In this document: positions 42,302 through 50,965 of the stretch, in pieces
How the letters are laid out: every line of letters starts with the position of its first letter
Position numbering within the stretch: position 1 is the first letter of the stretch
Source: Cronobacter turicensis z3032
Lineage (GTDB): Bacteria; Pseudomonadota; Gammaproteobacteria; Enterobacterales; Enterobacteriaceae
Length of the DNA stretch: 64,000 nucleotides
Direction: 5' to 3'
NCBI GenBank assembly: GCA_000027065.2
Contig: FN543093.2
Location: 4,220,074-4,284,073 of the forward strand
Translations under genes and position numbers: made by a program
The notes under the pieces: generated by a model
Seen by the model: the letters and a program-made list of their open reading frames with translations, nothing else
The model's database searches: none
Told to the model about the DNA's origin: nothing

Positions 42302-43330
42302 ATGAAAGCTTTTACTTTGCTGTTAGGTCTGCTGGCCAGCGCGTTTGCCGCGAGCGCCGCCGATATGTCGCGGGGCGCTGATAACTTTTATGAGAGCGAC
42401 AGCGTCACCCGTCAGAAAGTGACCTTCAAAAACCAGTACCAGATGAAGGTCACCGGCAATCTGTTCATGCCGAAAGAGATGAATCAACACGCCAGAAATC
42501 CGGCGATTATTATCGGCCACCCGATGGGCGCGGTGAAAGAACAAAGCTCGAATCTTTACGCCCAGAAGCTGGCGGAGCAGGGCTTTGTCACGCTCGCTAT
42601 CGATCTCTCCTTCTGGGGCGAAAGCGAAGGCCAGCCGCGCAACGCTGTTTCGCCAGATATCTATGCGGAAGATTTCAGCGCCGCGGTGGATTATCTCGGC
42701 ACGCGTCCGTTCGTCGATAAAAACCGCATCGGGGTGCTGGGCATCTGCGGCAGCGGCAGCTTCGTCATCAGCGCGGCCAAAATCGACCCGCGCATGAAGG
42801 CCATTGCCACGGTCAGCATGTATGACATGGGCTCGGCGAATCGCAACGCGCTTCACCATTCATTAACGCCTGAGCAGCGCCAGAAAATTATTGCCGACGC
42901 GGCAGCGCAGCGCGAGGTGGAGTTCACAGGCGGCGAAACACGCTATACCAGCGGCACCGTGCATAAAATTGATGAAAACACTTCGGCTATTGAGAAAGAG
43001 TTTTACGATTTCTACCGCACGCCGCGCGGTGAATTTACGCCGAAAGGCTCCACGCCAGCGCTCACCACGCACCCGACGCTTACCAGTAACGTGAAGTTTA
43101 TGAACTTCTATCCGTTCAACGATATCGAGACGATTTCGCCGCGCCCGATGCTCTTTATTACCGGCGATCAGGCGCATTCGAAGGAGTTTAGCGAAGACGC
43201 CTATCGTCGCGCCGCGCAGCCGAAAGAACTCTACATCGTGCCGAACGCGGGCCATGTGGATTTGTACGATCGTACCGATCTCATCCCGTTCGCGAAGCTG
43301 ACCTCGTTCTTTAAAGCTAACCTGAAATAA
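42302..43330 (+). CDS. Exported alpha/beta hydrolase with Cys at the nucleophile position
   Basis: A 342-residue protein with a signal peptide (MKAFTLLLGLLASAFAASAA) and an alpha/beta-hydrolase body. The nucleophile elbow reads GICGSGS (147-153), which places Cys149 at the usual Ser position, as in dienelactone hydrolases; Ser151 is two residues on. The acid and His fall in FITGDQAHS and NAGHVDLY. The oxyanion region is IIGHPMGAVKEQ. Substrate unknown; similar to YcjY-type and xylan-esterase-like hydrolases. Predicted periplasmic. It follows the dehydrogenase gene closely. Confidence 0.82.
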   Translation: MKAFTLLLGLLASAFAASAADMSRGADNFYESDSVTRQKVTFKNQYQMKVTGNLFMPKEMNQHARNPAIIIGHPMGAVKEQSSNLYAQKLAEQGFVTLAIDLSFWGESEGQPRNAVSPDIYAEDFSAAVDYLGTRPFVDKNRIGVLGICGSGSFVISAAKIDPRMKAIATVSMYDMGSANRNALHHSLTPEQRQKIIADAAAQREVEFTGGETRYTSGTVHKIDENTSAIEKEFYDFYRTPRGEFTPKGSTPALTTHPTLTSNVKFMNFYPFNDIETISPRPMLFITGDQAHSKEFSEDAYRRAAQPKELYIVPNAGHVDLYDRTDLIPFAKLTSFFKANLK

Positions 43331-43412
43331 TCTTGAATAACCACGAACGGGGCGGCTTCACCGCTTTTCGGCGCACAACGCCGCCTCTTCGCCGCAAAAG
43401 AGGAGTTAAATG

Positions 43413-43817
43413 ATGACTGATATTTACCATTGTGGTTCACAGGCGTCTTACGCCGGCCCCCAGGACTGGTTTACCGGTACGGTGCGCGTCGATCCGCTCT
43501 TCCCGGCGAATGCTCCGGCGCGCGCCAGCGGCGGCAGCGTCACGTTTGAACCGGGCGCGCGAACGGCCTGGCATACGCATCCACTGGGCCAGACGCTTAT
43601 CGTTACCGCCGGTTTCGGCTATGTGCAGACCTGGGGCGAGCCCGCCCGCGAAATTCGCCCCGGCGATGTGGTCTGGATCCCGCCGCATGAAAAACACTGG
43701 CACGGCGCCAGCCCGACCACACCGCTGACGCATATCGCGATTCAGGAAGCGCAGGACGGCAGCGTAGTGGAGTGGCTGGAACACGTGTCCGACGAGCAGT
43801 ACGGAGAGCGCGGTTAA
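43413..43817 (+). CDS. Single-domain cupin protein
   Basis: A 134-residue cupin. Motif 1 carries two His and a Gln (AWHTHPLGQTLIV) and motif 2 ends in PPHEKHWHGA with three further His, enough for a metal site. Such small cupins often accompany carboxymuconolactone decarboxylase-like genes; the reaction is unknown. Two ATGs are adjacent at 43410 and 43413; the second was chosen since the AGGAG site is 4 bases from the first and 7 from the second. A good terminator follows, ending the unit that starts with the MFS gene. Confidence 0.82.
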   Translation: MTDIYHCGSQASYAGPQDWFTGTVRVDPLFPANAPARASGGSVTFEPGARTAWHTHPLGQTLIVTAGFGYVQTWGEPAREIRPGDVVWIPPHEKHWHGASPTTPLTHIAIQEAQDGSVVEWLEHVSDEQYGERG

Positions 43818-43825
43818 GCATTGCC

Positions 43826-43858
43826 AAAGGCCTGCGTTTCTGACGCAGGCCTTTACAA
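43826..43858. terminator. Terminator after the cupin gene
   Basis: AAAGGCCTGCG-TTTCTGA-CGCAGGCCTTT, an 11-base perfect stem, 8 bases after the stop codon, with weak T character on either side. Confidence 0.75.
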
Positions 43859-43945
43859 AAAAGCTTATCGGCGGGGAAAGGCCAGGTATAATCCGCCGCA
43901 GCGGGAACGGCCCGCTCTCCTTTCCTTTACCACAAGGACGTCTCG

Positions 43946-44596
43946 ATGAACGCGCCCGCCGACAGATTTCAACATACGCTGCTTTGTATTGCCGTCGGGC
44001 TGGCCTGGTTTATGCTGCCGATGGTGGTGTCGATGCTGCCGGGTTATATGCGCATTTACCGCGCCGGGTTCGCCACGCCGCTGCTCTATTTCATGTTCTG
44101 GCTGCCATTCGCGCTGTTTTGCTGGCAGCGTTACCAGAAGCGCTTCGGCCTGCTGCCTGTGGGCGGGCTGAGCGTGCAGTCGTTGGTATTGCCGGGGCTG
44201 GCGCTGCTGGCGCTCTCCATCATTCATGGACTGTTCGGCAGGCAGGAGCCCTGGAGCGCGACGCTTTCGCAGATGTCATCCCTTAACCTTGCGCTCACGG
44301 CGGTCTGCATCTGCCTGCTGGCGCCGGTGGTGGAAGAAGTTATCTGCCGCGGCTTTTTGCTGAATGCGGGCATCGGCTGGGGGAAAACCGGCCAGACGAT
44401 CGCGATGGTCGGCACGTCGCTGTTTTTCGCCATCGGCCACGCGCAGTATCAGATGCCCACCACCTTCGTCTGGCTGTTTGTTTTCTCGATAATTCTCTGC
44501 CAGGTGCGCCTTCACACTGGCAGCCTGCTGGCGCCCATCGTGCTGCATTCAGCGACCAATATTATCGGCATGATGGCGGCGCTGAAGCTCTCCTGA
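43946..44596 (+). CDS. CPBP-family intramembrane metalloprotease
   Basis: A 216-residue membrane protein with about six hydrophobic helices and the three CPBP/Abi motifs: EExxxR as Glu130-Glu131 and Arg135 (EEVICRG), FxxxH with His165 (FAIGHAQ), and HxxxN with His201 and Asn205 (HSATN). Family members include CAAX prenyl proteases and bacteriocin self-immunity proteins; target here unknown. It converges on hprS with no gap between the stop codons. Confidence 0.85.
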   Translation: MNAPADRFQHTLLCIAVGLAWFMLPMVVSMLPGYMRIYRAGFATPLLYFMFWLPFALFCWQRYQKRFGLLPVGGLSVQSLVLPGLALLALSIIHGLFGRQEPWSATLSQMSSLNLALTAVCICLLAPVVEEVICRGFLLNAGIGWGKTGQTIAMVGTSLFFAIGHAQYQMPTTFVWLFVFSIILCQVRLHTGSLLAPIVLHSATNIIGMMAALKLS

Positions 44597-45958
44597 TCAG
44601 GCCGCCGGGAACCGCAGAATAAAGCGGTTCCAGCCCGCCTCATGGTCTACTGTGGTTTCCCCTCCGTGCAGGCGCGCGATCGCCTGCGTGAGCGCCAGCC
44701 CAAGCCCGGTGCCGGGCGTGGCGCGCGCGTTATCGCCGCGCCAGAAAGGCAGAAACAGCTTTTCCGCCTCCTCGACTGGCGCGCCCTGGTTGGCGACGCT
44801 TAGCACGGTTTCGCCCGCCTCCTGAACGGCCACGATCCGCACCTCGCTGCCCATAGGCGCGTGGCGAAGCGCATTCGTCAGAAGATTAGTAAGCGCTCGC
44901 TGGAGGAGCAGACGATCGGCGAAAATCGCCCCGCTCGCCTGCACGCGAAACGTAATGTTCTGCTCCTCCGCCAGGGGCTCCAGAAAATCGGTCAACGGAT
45001 AGATAAACGGCTCAAGCGCCAGCGACTCGCGCTTCAGCGCGATGTTTTGATGATCGGCGCGGGCGAGAAACAGAATGTTTTCAATAAGCCGGGTCATCTG
45101 CTCCAGCTCCTCGATATTCCCGGCAAGCAGGCTCTGATACTCCGTCACGCTGCGCGGGCGTTGCAGCGCGACCTGATTTTGCCCCAGCAGAATGTTGACC
45201 GGCGTGCGCAGTTCATGAGCGAGATCGTCGGCAAAACGCGTCAGCCGCGCAAAATCCTCCGCCAGCCGGTGACGCATGGTATTGAGCGCCTCGCCGAGCG
45301 GCAGCAGCTCGCGCGGCAGGGTCTCCAGACTGAGCGGCTGTTGCAGCGTCTCGCTGCCGGTGCGGGCGGTGGCCTCGCTGAGGCGGGTAACGGCGCGCAG
45401 CCCACGGCGGATAAGCCACGGGCTGAGCAGCGCGGCGGCGAGCGTCGCCAGCAGACACACCATCAGGCTTTCCCGACGATATTGCGCCAGCATTTGCGCG
45501 CGCTCCTGCGCCACGCGCGCCACGGTGATGATGAGCGGGCCGCGGTCATCGCTTGCCGTCAGCGCCAGCGCGCTGATAAAAACGCCATCGGGCCGCTGCC
45601 AGCGGTGCAGCGCCTGCGCGTTAACGCTCCGTCCTGGCGGCACCGGCGCAAGCGTCGGCAGCGTGACGCCCGCCTGGTTGATATTCACCAGCGTCTCGCC
45701 GTCAGCGCGCTTTATCAGCAGCAGATCCTGGCGGGTATCCAGCATCCGGTTGAAAAAGAGCGGCAGCTGGCGCGGCTCGGCGCCGTCCGTCAGCAGTTGC
45801 CGCAACTGGGAGGCGCGGTTCAGCAGCGTCTGATCGTCGCGCCAGACAAGCTCGCCGCTTAACGAGCGATAGAGCGACACCCCGGTGAGGCCGCAGGCGA
45901 ACGCCACCAGCAGCGTAAAGATGAGCGTCAGGCGCAGCGTTAATGAGGGGCTACGCAT
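44597..45958 (-). CDS. hprS: Sensor histidine kinase HprS
   Basis: A 453-residue sensor kinase: TM1 at about 7-28, a periplasmic domain of some 135 residues, TM2 at about 164-182, HAMP, the H box with His248 (DDLAHELRTP) and ATPase motifs GTGLGLALTQAI. Its partner response regulator and the adjacent hiuH identify it as HprS (YedV), a sensor of hydrogen peroxide and hypochlorous acid in E. coli. A Cys lies within TM2 (SLMVCLL, about 168), close to the Cys165 reported as redox-active in E. coli. The start at 45958 overlaps hprR by 8 bases. Confidence 0.88.
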   Translation of the reverse strand: MRSPSLTLRLTLIFTLLVAFACGLTGVSLYRSLSGELVWRDDQTLLNRASQLRQLLTDGAEPRQLPLFFNRMLDTRQDLLLIKRADGETLVNINQAGVTLPTLAPVPPGRSVNAQALHRWQRPDGVFISALALTASDDRGPLIITVARVAQERAQMLAQYRRESLMVCLLATLAAALLSPWLIRRGLRAVTRLSEATARTGSETLQQPLSLETLPRELLPLGEALNTMRHRLAEDFARLTRFADDLAHELRTPVNILLGQNQVALQRPRSVTEYQSLLAGNIEELEQMTRLIENILFLARADHQNIALKRESLALEPFIYPLTDFLEPLAEEQNITFRVQASGAIFADRLLLQRALTNLLTNALRHAPMGSEVRIVAVQEAGETVLSVANQGAPVEEAEKLFLPFWRGDNARATPGTGLGLALTQAIARLHGGETTVDHEAGWNRFILRFPAA

Positions 45959-46631
45959 CGCTCTGCTCCGGCGCGTTGAGGCGGTATCCCATGCCGCGCA
46001 CGGTTTCAATCAGCTTAAGCGGGAACGGATCGTCGATTTTTTTGCGCAGGCGACGGATGGCGACATCCACCACGTTGGTTTCGCTGTCGAAATTAATACC
46101 CCAGACTTCGCTGGCAATCAGCGTGCGCGGCAGAATTTCTCCGACGCGGCTTGCCAGCAGCCACAGCAGGGTAAATTCCTGACGGGTTAACGCGATCCGC
46201 TCGCCGCCGCGGCTGGCGGCGTGGCGCGCGGTATCAAGCGTCAGATCCGCCACCTGCAGCGTCGCGGCGGCAGGCGTATGACGACGCAATTGCGCCCGCA
46301 CGCGCGCCAGCAGTTCGGCGAAAGAAAAGGGCTTCACCAGGTAATCATCGGCCCCCAGCTCCAGCCCTTTCACGCGATCGCTTACCGCATCTCTGGCCGT
46401 CAGGCAGAGCACCGGCGTCGCTTTGGCGGTGCGCAGCGCGCGTAATACCTGCCAGCCGTCGAGGCCCGGCAGCATGATATCGAGGATGATCAGCGCGTAG
46501 TCGTGCTCCAGCGCCAGATGCAGGCCATCGCGCCCGTCGGCGACGGCGTCCACCACCAGCCCCGCCTCCCGCAACCCTTTTTCGAGCCACGCGCGGGTTT
46601 TATCGTTGTCTTCAATCAGCAGCAGTTTCAT
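45951..46631 (-). CDS. hprR: Response regulator HprR
   Basis: A 226-residue OmpR/PhoB-type regulator matching E. coli HprR (YedW). The receiver domain has Glu7-Asp8, phospho-acceptor Asp51 (IILDIMLPGLDG) and Lys100; the C-terminal winged helix has GEILPRTLIASEVWGINF and VDVAIRRLRKKIDDPF. It activates hiuH and its own operon through a CusR-like box. The start at 46631 (MKLLLIEDN) is the family start; a frame to 46781 is not conserved. Confidence 0.92.
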   Translation of the reverse strand: MKLLLIEDNDKTRAWLEKGLREAGLVVDAVADGRDGLHLALEHDYALIILDIMLPGLDGWQVLRALRTAKATPVLCLTARDAVSDRVKGLELGADDYLVKPFSFAELLARVRAQLRRHTPAAATLQVADLTLDTARHAASRGGERIALTRQEFTLLWLLASRVGEILPRTLIASEVWGINFDSETNVVDVAIRRLRKKIDDPFPLKLIETVRGMGYRLNAPEQSDA

Positions 46632-46681
46632 GGCGACAGTCTCGCAAAGAACACAGGCGCTGCCCAGCGGCGATGCGCCGG

Positions 46682-46697
46682 ATGACAAAACTGTCAT
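46682..46697. promoter_or_regulatory. HprR/CusR-type box between hprR and hiuH
   Basis: ATGACAAAACTGTCAT matches the HprR/CusR consensus ATGACAA-NN-TTGTCAT at all but one position and lies between the divergent hprR and hiuH genes, the expected place for joint control. Confidence 0.75.
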
Positions 46698-46766
46698 CTT
46701 CGCGTCAGGCGTTTTCGCCCGCGCGAGTGGCAGGATAAGCGCACAACCACTTAAGGAGGAATGATG

Positions 46767-47174
46767 ATGAACCGTTTTCAAACGCTTGCCGCCGCTGCCC
46801 TTTTCGCCCTGCCGGGCCTGGCGCTTGCCGCGCCGGCGAATTTACTGAGCGTGCATGTGCTGAATGAACAGACCGGCAAACCCGCGCCGGGCGTGGTAGT
46901 GAAACTGGAGAAAAAACAGGGCAATGCGTGGCAGCCGCTGAACCAGGCGACGACCGATAAAGACGGGCGTATCAAAGCGCTCTGGCCGGATGCGCCTGCC
47001 GCCGCGGGCGACTACCGCGTGACGTTTGAAACGGGCGACTATTTTGCCGCGCACAAGCAGTCCAGCTTCTTCCCGGAAGTGCCGGTGGTGTTCCATATCG
47101 ATAACACCGACGAGCACTACCATGTGCCGCTGCTGCTGAGCCAGTACGGCTACTCCACCTATCGCGGCAGCTGA
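46767..47174 (+). CDS. hiuH: 5-hydroxyisourate hydrolase, periplasmic
   Basis: A 135-residue transthyretin-like protein with a signal peptide (about 20 residues, ending ALAAPAN), the LLSVHVLNEQTGKPA start of the mature domain, HYHVPLLLS and the signature C-terminus YRGS. It hydrolyses 5-hydroxyisourate in purine breakdown. Three ATGs are consecutive (46761, 46764, 46767); the AAGGAGGA site ends next to the first, so the third with 7-base spacing was chosen. The 3' end overlaps the converging small gene by 16 bases. Confidence 0.93.
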   Translation: MNRFQTLAAAALFALPGLALAAPANLLSVHVLNEQTGKPAPGVVVKLEKKQGNAWQPLNQATTDKDGRIKALWPDAPAAAGDYRVTFETGDYFAAHKQSSFFPEVPVVFHIDNTDEHYHVPLLLSQYGYSTYRGS

Positions 47175-47551
47175 AAACCGGGCGGCGGGCAGCAGAGAAT
47201 ATTGCCCAGAAAGACGAGCAGCGGCGAGGATTCCGTCTCGCCGTAGTAGTCCACGTCGGGCAGCGCGTACAGAAAGCGAATTTCGCTGATGCCGCGCTCG
47301 CACAGCTGTTCTCCCGCCGCGCGGGTTAAAAACGCGAATTGCGGGTCGAGCGCCGGGTTATGCGGGTGAATCGACCCTTTCTCGCCTGGCGTCGTGCCAT
47401 ACCAGAGCGCAATCGCGTCGTCGGCGTACCCCTGCGCGAAGCCGAAATCCTGCAAAAAGTGGCGCCCGCAGCCGGGCGCGGGCAGCGTTTCCCGCAGCGC
47501 CTGGACGTCGTCCGTCGTGGAATACCAGACCGCAAAATGCATCGTCGCCAT
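47159..47551 (-). CDS. Small hypothetical protein, possibly Imm22 (DUF4284)-like
   Basis: A 130-residue acidic cytoplasmic protein without signal or membrane segments. The pattern of an N-terminal aromatic strand (HFAVWYSTTDD), a central FLQDFGFAQGYADDAIALWYG and a late FLYALPDV with LLVFLGNI recalls Imm22/DUF4284 polymorphic-toxin immunity proteins, but similarity is by eye and weak. No toxin gene is adjacent. The GGAGG site 5 bases before ATG 47551 supports the start. It may be cotranscribed with the permease upstream. Confidence 0.6.
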   Translation of the reverse strand: MATMHFAVWYSTTDDVQALRETLPAPGCGRHFLQDFGFAQGYADDAIALWYGTTPGEKGSIHPHNPALDPQFAFLTRAAGEQLCERGISEIRFLYALPDVDYYGETESSPLLVFLGNILCCPPPGFQLPR

Positions 47552-47574
47552 AATGGCCTCCGCGTCGCGTTGCT

Positions 47575-48879
47575 TCAGAGTTTACCTAACAGCCGGAACC
47601 AGCCGTAATCGAGCGGCAACAGGAAAAGAAAGGTGACTATCGCCAGCGCCAGGCAGAGCTTCATCCCGGCGCGCGCCGGGACGTTGCCGAGCGCCATCGC
47701 CACGACAATTGGCGACGCCTGGTATGGCAATAGCGGCGTGGAATACCCCAGCACCTGGATCATGATGGTCGAGAGCAGCGGGAAACCGGTGCTGCGCGAA
47801 AAGCTCTCCGCAAGCGTGGTATAGAGCGCCGGAACGCCGTTGGCCGTCATGATGAAGTTGAGCGCCGTCGTAATGCCCGTGAGCGCGGCGAAACTGGTAA
47901 AGGGGCGCTGCGGATCGAGCGGCATGACGTGTATCAGCGCGGTACCGACCGCGTTGCCGATGCCCGTGTGGGTCACAGTGGTCGCAAGCCCCAGAATACC
48001 CGCCACGTAGATGCAGGTGCGCATGTTGACGCCGCTTGCGAATTCATCGCCGGTAATAAACCCGACGCGCGGCAAGAGCGTGATAACCGCCGCCGCCAGC
48101 CCCGTCCACGCCGGGCCGATCCCGTGCCAGCTTTCGGTGACCCACAGCGCCAGCACCAGCAGCAGCAGCCAGCCGAGGCGTTTTTCCGCGCGGCTCATTG
48201 GCGTCGCGGCGGGCAGCTCGCGCGGCGGCTGCGGCTTGCCGGGAAAGAACCAGCAGATGAGCGCAATCAGCACTGCGCCCTTGAGCAACCCCAGCACCGG
48301 CGTATGCAGCAGCAGATAGGGCAGATAGTTGAGGTGAATGCCGAAAGAGCCTTCCGCCGCGCCGCTCATCACCAGATTGGGCACGTTGGCGGGCAGAATA
48401 GTGGCGGAGAGCTGGAACGTGCCGAAGCCTACGGCCAGCGCCAGGCCGTACCAGCCGCGGGTATTTTCTTCGATACCGGCGCGTTTCGCCATCGCCGCCA
48501 CGACGGGCATCAGCAGCGCGATGCGCCCCATGTTCGACGGCATGACGAACGCCAGCGCATAACTGAGCAGCACCACGCTCGCCACCATCTGCCACCAGGA
48601 GTCGGTCAGCCGCGCCGAGAGCGCCCGCGCCGCACGATCCGCGAGGCCCGTTTTACGGATAGCCACGCCAAGCACGAAGCCGCTGAAGACCAGCCAGAAC
48701 GCCGACGACGCAAAGCCGCCGAACAACACCTCCGGCGGCGCGATTTTGGCTATCATCGCCACCGCGAAAAAGAGCAGCGCCGTGATGAATTCCGGCAGCA
48801 GGGACGTCGCCCAGAGCACGATGGTCAGCAGAATAATAAGGGAGGGTAAGAGCAGCGGATGCGCAAGCCAGACGGACAT
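47575..48879 (-). CDS. DASS/SLC13-family anion permease
   Basis: A 434-residue membrane transporter with about 11-12 hydrophobic segments. Features of divalent anion:Na+ symporters are FALVFSGF-like ASSAFWLVFSGFVLGVAIRK, the SNxGRIALLMP motif (VMPSNMGRIALLMPVV) and MTANGVPALYTTLAE in the second repeat. Likely substrates are dicarboxylates or sulfate; undetermined. The ATG has an AGGAG site. It is followed by the Imm22-like gene after 23 bases on the same strand. Confidence 0.83.
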   Translation of the reverse strand: MSVWLAHPLLLPSLIILLTIVLWATSLLPEFITALLFFAVAMIAKIAPPEVLFGGFASSAFWLVFSGFVLGVAIRKTGLADRAARALSARLTDSWWQMVASVVLLSYALAFVMPSNMGRIALLMPVVAAMAKRAGIEENTRGWYGLALAVGFGTFQLSATILPANVPNLVMSGAAEGSFGIHLNYLPYLLLHTPVLGLLKGAVLIALICWFFPGKPQPPRELPAATPMSRAEKRLGWLLLLVLALWVTESWHGIGPAWTGLAAAVITLLPRVGFITGDEFASGVNMRTCIYVAGILGLATTVTHTGIGNAVGTALIHVMPLDPQRPFTSFAALTGITTALNFIMTANGVPALYTTLAESFSRSTGFPLLSTIMIQVLGYSTPLLPYQASPIVVAMALGNVPARAGMKLCLALAIVTFLFLLPLDYGWFRLLGKL

Positions 48880-48937
48880 ACCTGTCTCCTGATGAAATTT
48901 TCAGCAAGTCTACGGCGCGCCTGACGTTAAGTAAACG

Positions 48938-49705
48938 TTATGGCGTGCCCTGGTTAAGCAGCGCGCAGTCGTGATCCTGAAGCTCTTCGCTGTGCGCCAG
49001 GTTCAGTTGCAGAAGCTGACGGTGGGTGGCGAGCAGGACAAACGCGCCATCTTTGAGCGGCGCCAGCGCCAGCGAGTAGCGCCCCATATGCTCGCGCGCC
49101 TCCGGCACCTCTTCCGCCAGCATCAGGAACGGCGAACGCCGCGACAGCTCTTCGCCTGTGATACGGCGCGCCAGATAGTCGTGACCGCGAAGGTTGCCCG
49201 GGAACGGCTGCCAGCGGCTGCCAATGGCGTTCACCGCGGCGTCAAGCTGCGCGCGCACGTCCGGGCGCAGGCAGGAGATGTGAATGTGCAGATGATTCTG
49301 GGTGCGGCCCAGCGTGGAGTTGATGGTCAGCGAGACCGCGCTGTCGGGCACCGGGCTGCCGCGCTTTTCGCTCATCCAGCGGCGCGCCTGCCACGCCTGC
49401 CAGAAAAAGTTGGGCGTGTTATCTGAAAGCAGGAGCGGGCTTTCAATGCCGTTGATTTTCCACAGGGGCATCAGCAGGTATTGCAGCGGGCCGTTGATAT
49501 CTTTCAGCACGGCATATCCCGCGGGGAGGTTCACCTGGACGCAGGGCGCCGGATCCTTGCGTTCACGCTCGCCAGGCAGGCACTGCTGCGTCACGATGCG
49601 CCTTAACACGTCCGGATCGTCCGGCAGGAAATGACGCCACGCCACCAGCGCGGCCAGCGCCAGTACGGCAATAAGCGCAACGGTAATACACAGCGCTCGC
49701 TTCAT
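48938..49705 (-). CDS. cdh: CDP-diacylglycerol diphosphatase
   Basis: A 255-residue enzyme matching E. coli Cdh, with one N-terminal membrane anchor (about 5-24) and the HIT-like catalytic segment NHLHIHISCLRPDV carrying three His. It splits CDP-diacylglycerol to CMP and phosphatidate at the inner membrane. It follows sbp as in E. coli; the tpiA gene usually on its other side is not there, a permease being present instead. Confidence 0.92.
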   Translation of the reverse strand: MKRALCITVALIAVLALAALVAWRHFLPDDPDVLRRIVTQQCLPGERERKDPAPCVQVNLPAGYAVLKDINGPLQYLLMPLWKINGIESPLLLSDNTPNFFWQAWQARRWMSEKRGSPVPDSAVSLTINSTLGRTQNHLHIHISCLRPDVRAQLDAAVNAIGSRWQPFPGNLRGHDYLARRITGEELSRRSPFLMLAEEVPEAREHMGRYSLALAPLKDGAFVLLATHRQLLQLNLAHSEELQDHDCALLNQGTP

Positions 49706-49810
49706 GCTTCGCCCTTATTAATTCTGAAAACGCAAAGCGTAGCGTAAAACGGGTCGAAGCGGGGGTTTATTACGTGGAGAAGGCGGGCCACATCCTTGTG
49801 GCCGGGGTAT

Positions 49811-50800
49811 TTAACGCTGGCTTATCTGATCGAAAGTGCCGCCGTTCGCAAAGTGCGTTTGTTGCGCTTTGGTCCAGCCGCCGAACACGTCATCAATCGT
49901 GAAGAGTTTCAGTTTCGGGAAGGTGCTTTCATATTTCGCCGCAACTTGCGCATCGCGCGGGCGGTAGAAGTTTTTCGCGGCAATCGCCTGGCCTTCCGGC
50001 GAGTAGAGGTATTTGAGGTAAGCTTCGGCCACGGCCTGTGTGCCTTTCTCCTGCGCGACTTTATCGACGACCGAGACGGTCGGCTCGGCAAGGATAGATT
50101 CACTCGGCGTCACGATTTCGAATTTGTCTTTGCCAAGCTCGTTGGCGGCCAGCAGCGCTTCGTTTTCCCAGGCGATCAGCACGTCGCCGATGCCGCGCTC
50201 AACGAAGGTATTTGTCGCGCCGCGCGCGCCGGAATCGAGCACTTCGACGTTCTTATACAGCGCTTTGACGAAATCCTGAGCTTTGGCCTGATCGCCGTTG
50301 TTGTGATGCAACGCGTAGCCCCAGGCCGCCAGGTAGTTCCAGCGTGCGCCGCCGGAGCTTTTCGGGTTCGGCGTGATGACCGATACGCCCGGCTTCACCA
50401 GATCGTTCCAGTCTTTAATTTGCTTCGGGTTGCCCTTACGCACGAGGAACACGATGGTGGAGGTGTACGGCGCGGAGTTGTCCGGCAGGCGTTTGATCCA
50501 GTTTTTATCAATGCGCCCACGTTCGGCGATCGCGTCCACATCATAGGCCAGCGCCAGCGTCACGACATCCGCTTTGATGCCGTTAATGACGGAGGTCGCC
50601 TGCTTGCCGGAGCCGCCGTGCGACTGACGGACCACGACGTTATCGCCGGTCTCTTTTTTCCAGTGCGCGCTGAATGCTTTGTTGTATTGCTCATAGAATT
50701 CGCGCGTCGGATCGTAAGAGACGTTTAACAGCTGCACGTCTTTCGCCAGTACGCTTGCCGAAGCCAACAGTAAAGTAATGCCCACGCCCCACTTATTCAT
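49811..50800 (-). CDS. sbp: Sulfate-binding periplasmic protein
   Basis: A 329-residue solute-binding protein with a signal peptide cleaved after about residue 19 (ASVLA). It starts its mature part with KDVQLLNVSYDPTREFY and contains SHGGSGKQA and PNPKSSGGARWNYLAAW, which form the sulfate pocket. It brings sulfate or thiosulfate to the CysUWA importer, encoded elsewhere. A perfect GGCCACA/TGTGGCC hairpin just after the stop (49786-49803) may end the transcript. Confidence 0.96.
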   Translation of the reverse strand: MNKWGVGITLLLASASVLAKDVQLLNVSYDPTREFYEQYNKAFSAHWKKETGDNVVVRQSHGGSGKQATSVINGIKADVVTLALAYDVDAIAERGRIDKNWIKRLPDNSAPYTSTIVFLVRKGNPKQIKDWNDLVKPGVSVITPNPKSSGGARWNYLAAWGYALHHNNGDQAKAQDFVKALYKNVEVLDSGARGATNTFVERGIGDVLIAWENEALLAANELGKDKFEIVTPSESILAEPTVSVVDKVAQEKGTQAVAEAYLKYLYSPEGQAIAAKNFYRPRDAQVAAKYESTFPKLKLFTIDDVFGGWTKAQQTHFANGGTFDQISQR

Positions 50801-50925
50801 CGCACGCTCTCTTTAAATATTCAGATGTGAATTGCAATAAAAGCAGCGTGCCAGAAAGCGCGGCGCGGATTAAAGAATAAAAAAAAATTGGCTATAACTG
50901 CGAGGAATAACGAAGACAAAAGAAA

Positions 50926-50952
50926 CGCCCGGCCGCGTTAGCGTACCGGGCG
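50926..50952 (-). terminator. Terminator after pfkA
   Basis: CGCCCGG / CCGGGCG arms around a 13-base loop, followed on the minus strand by TTTCTTTTG; it begins 14 bases after the pfkA stop. Confidence 0.7.
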
Positions 50953-50965
50953 CATAACGAGCGGC

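Noticed and set aside
47929..48849. 306-codon plus-strand frame opposite the DASS permease
   Set aside because: Arg/His-rich shadow of a transporter gene with clear membrane segments on the other strand.
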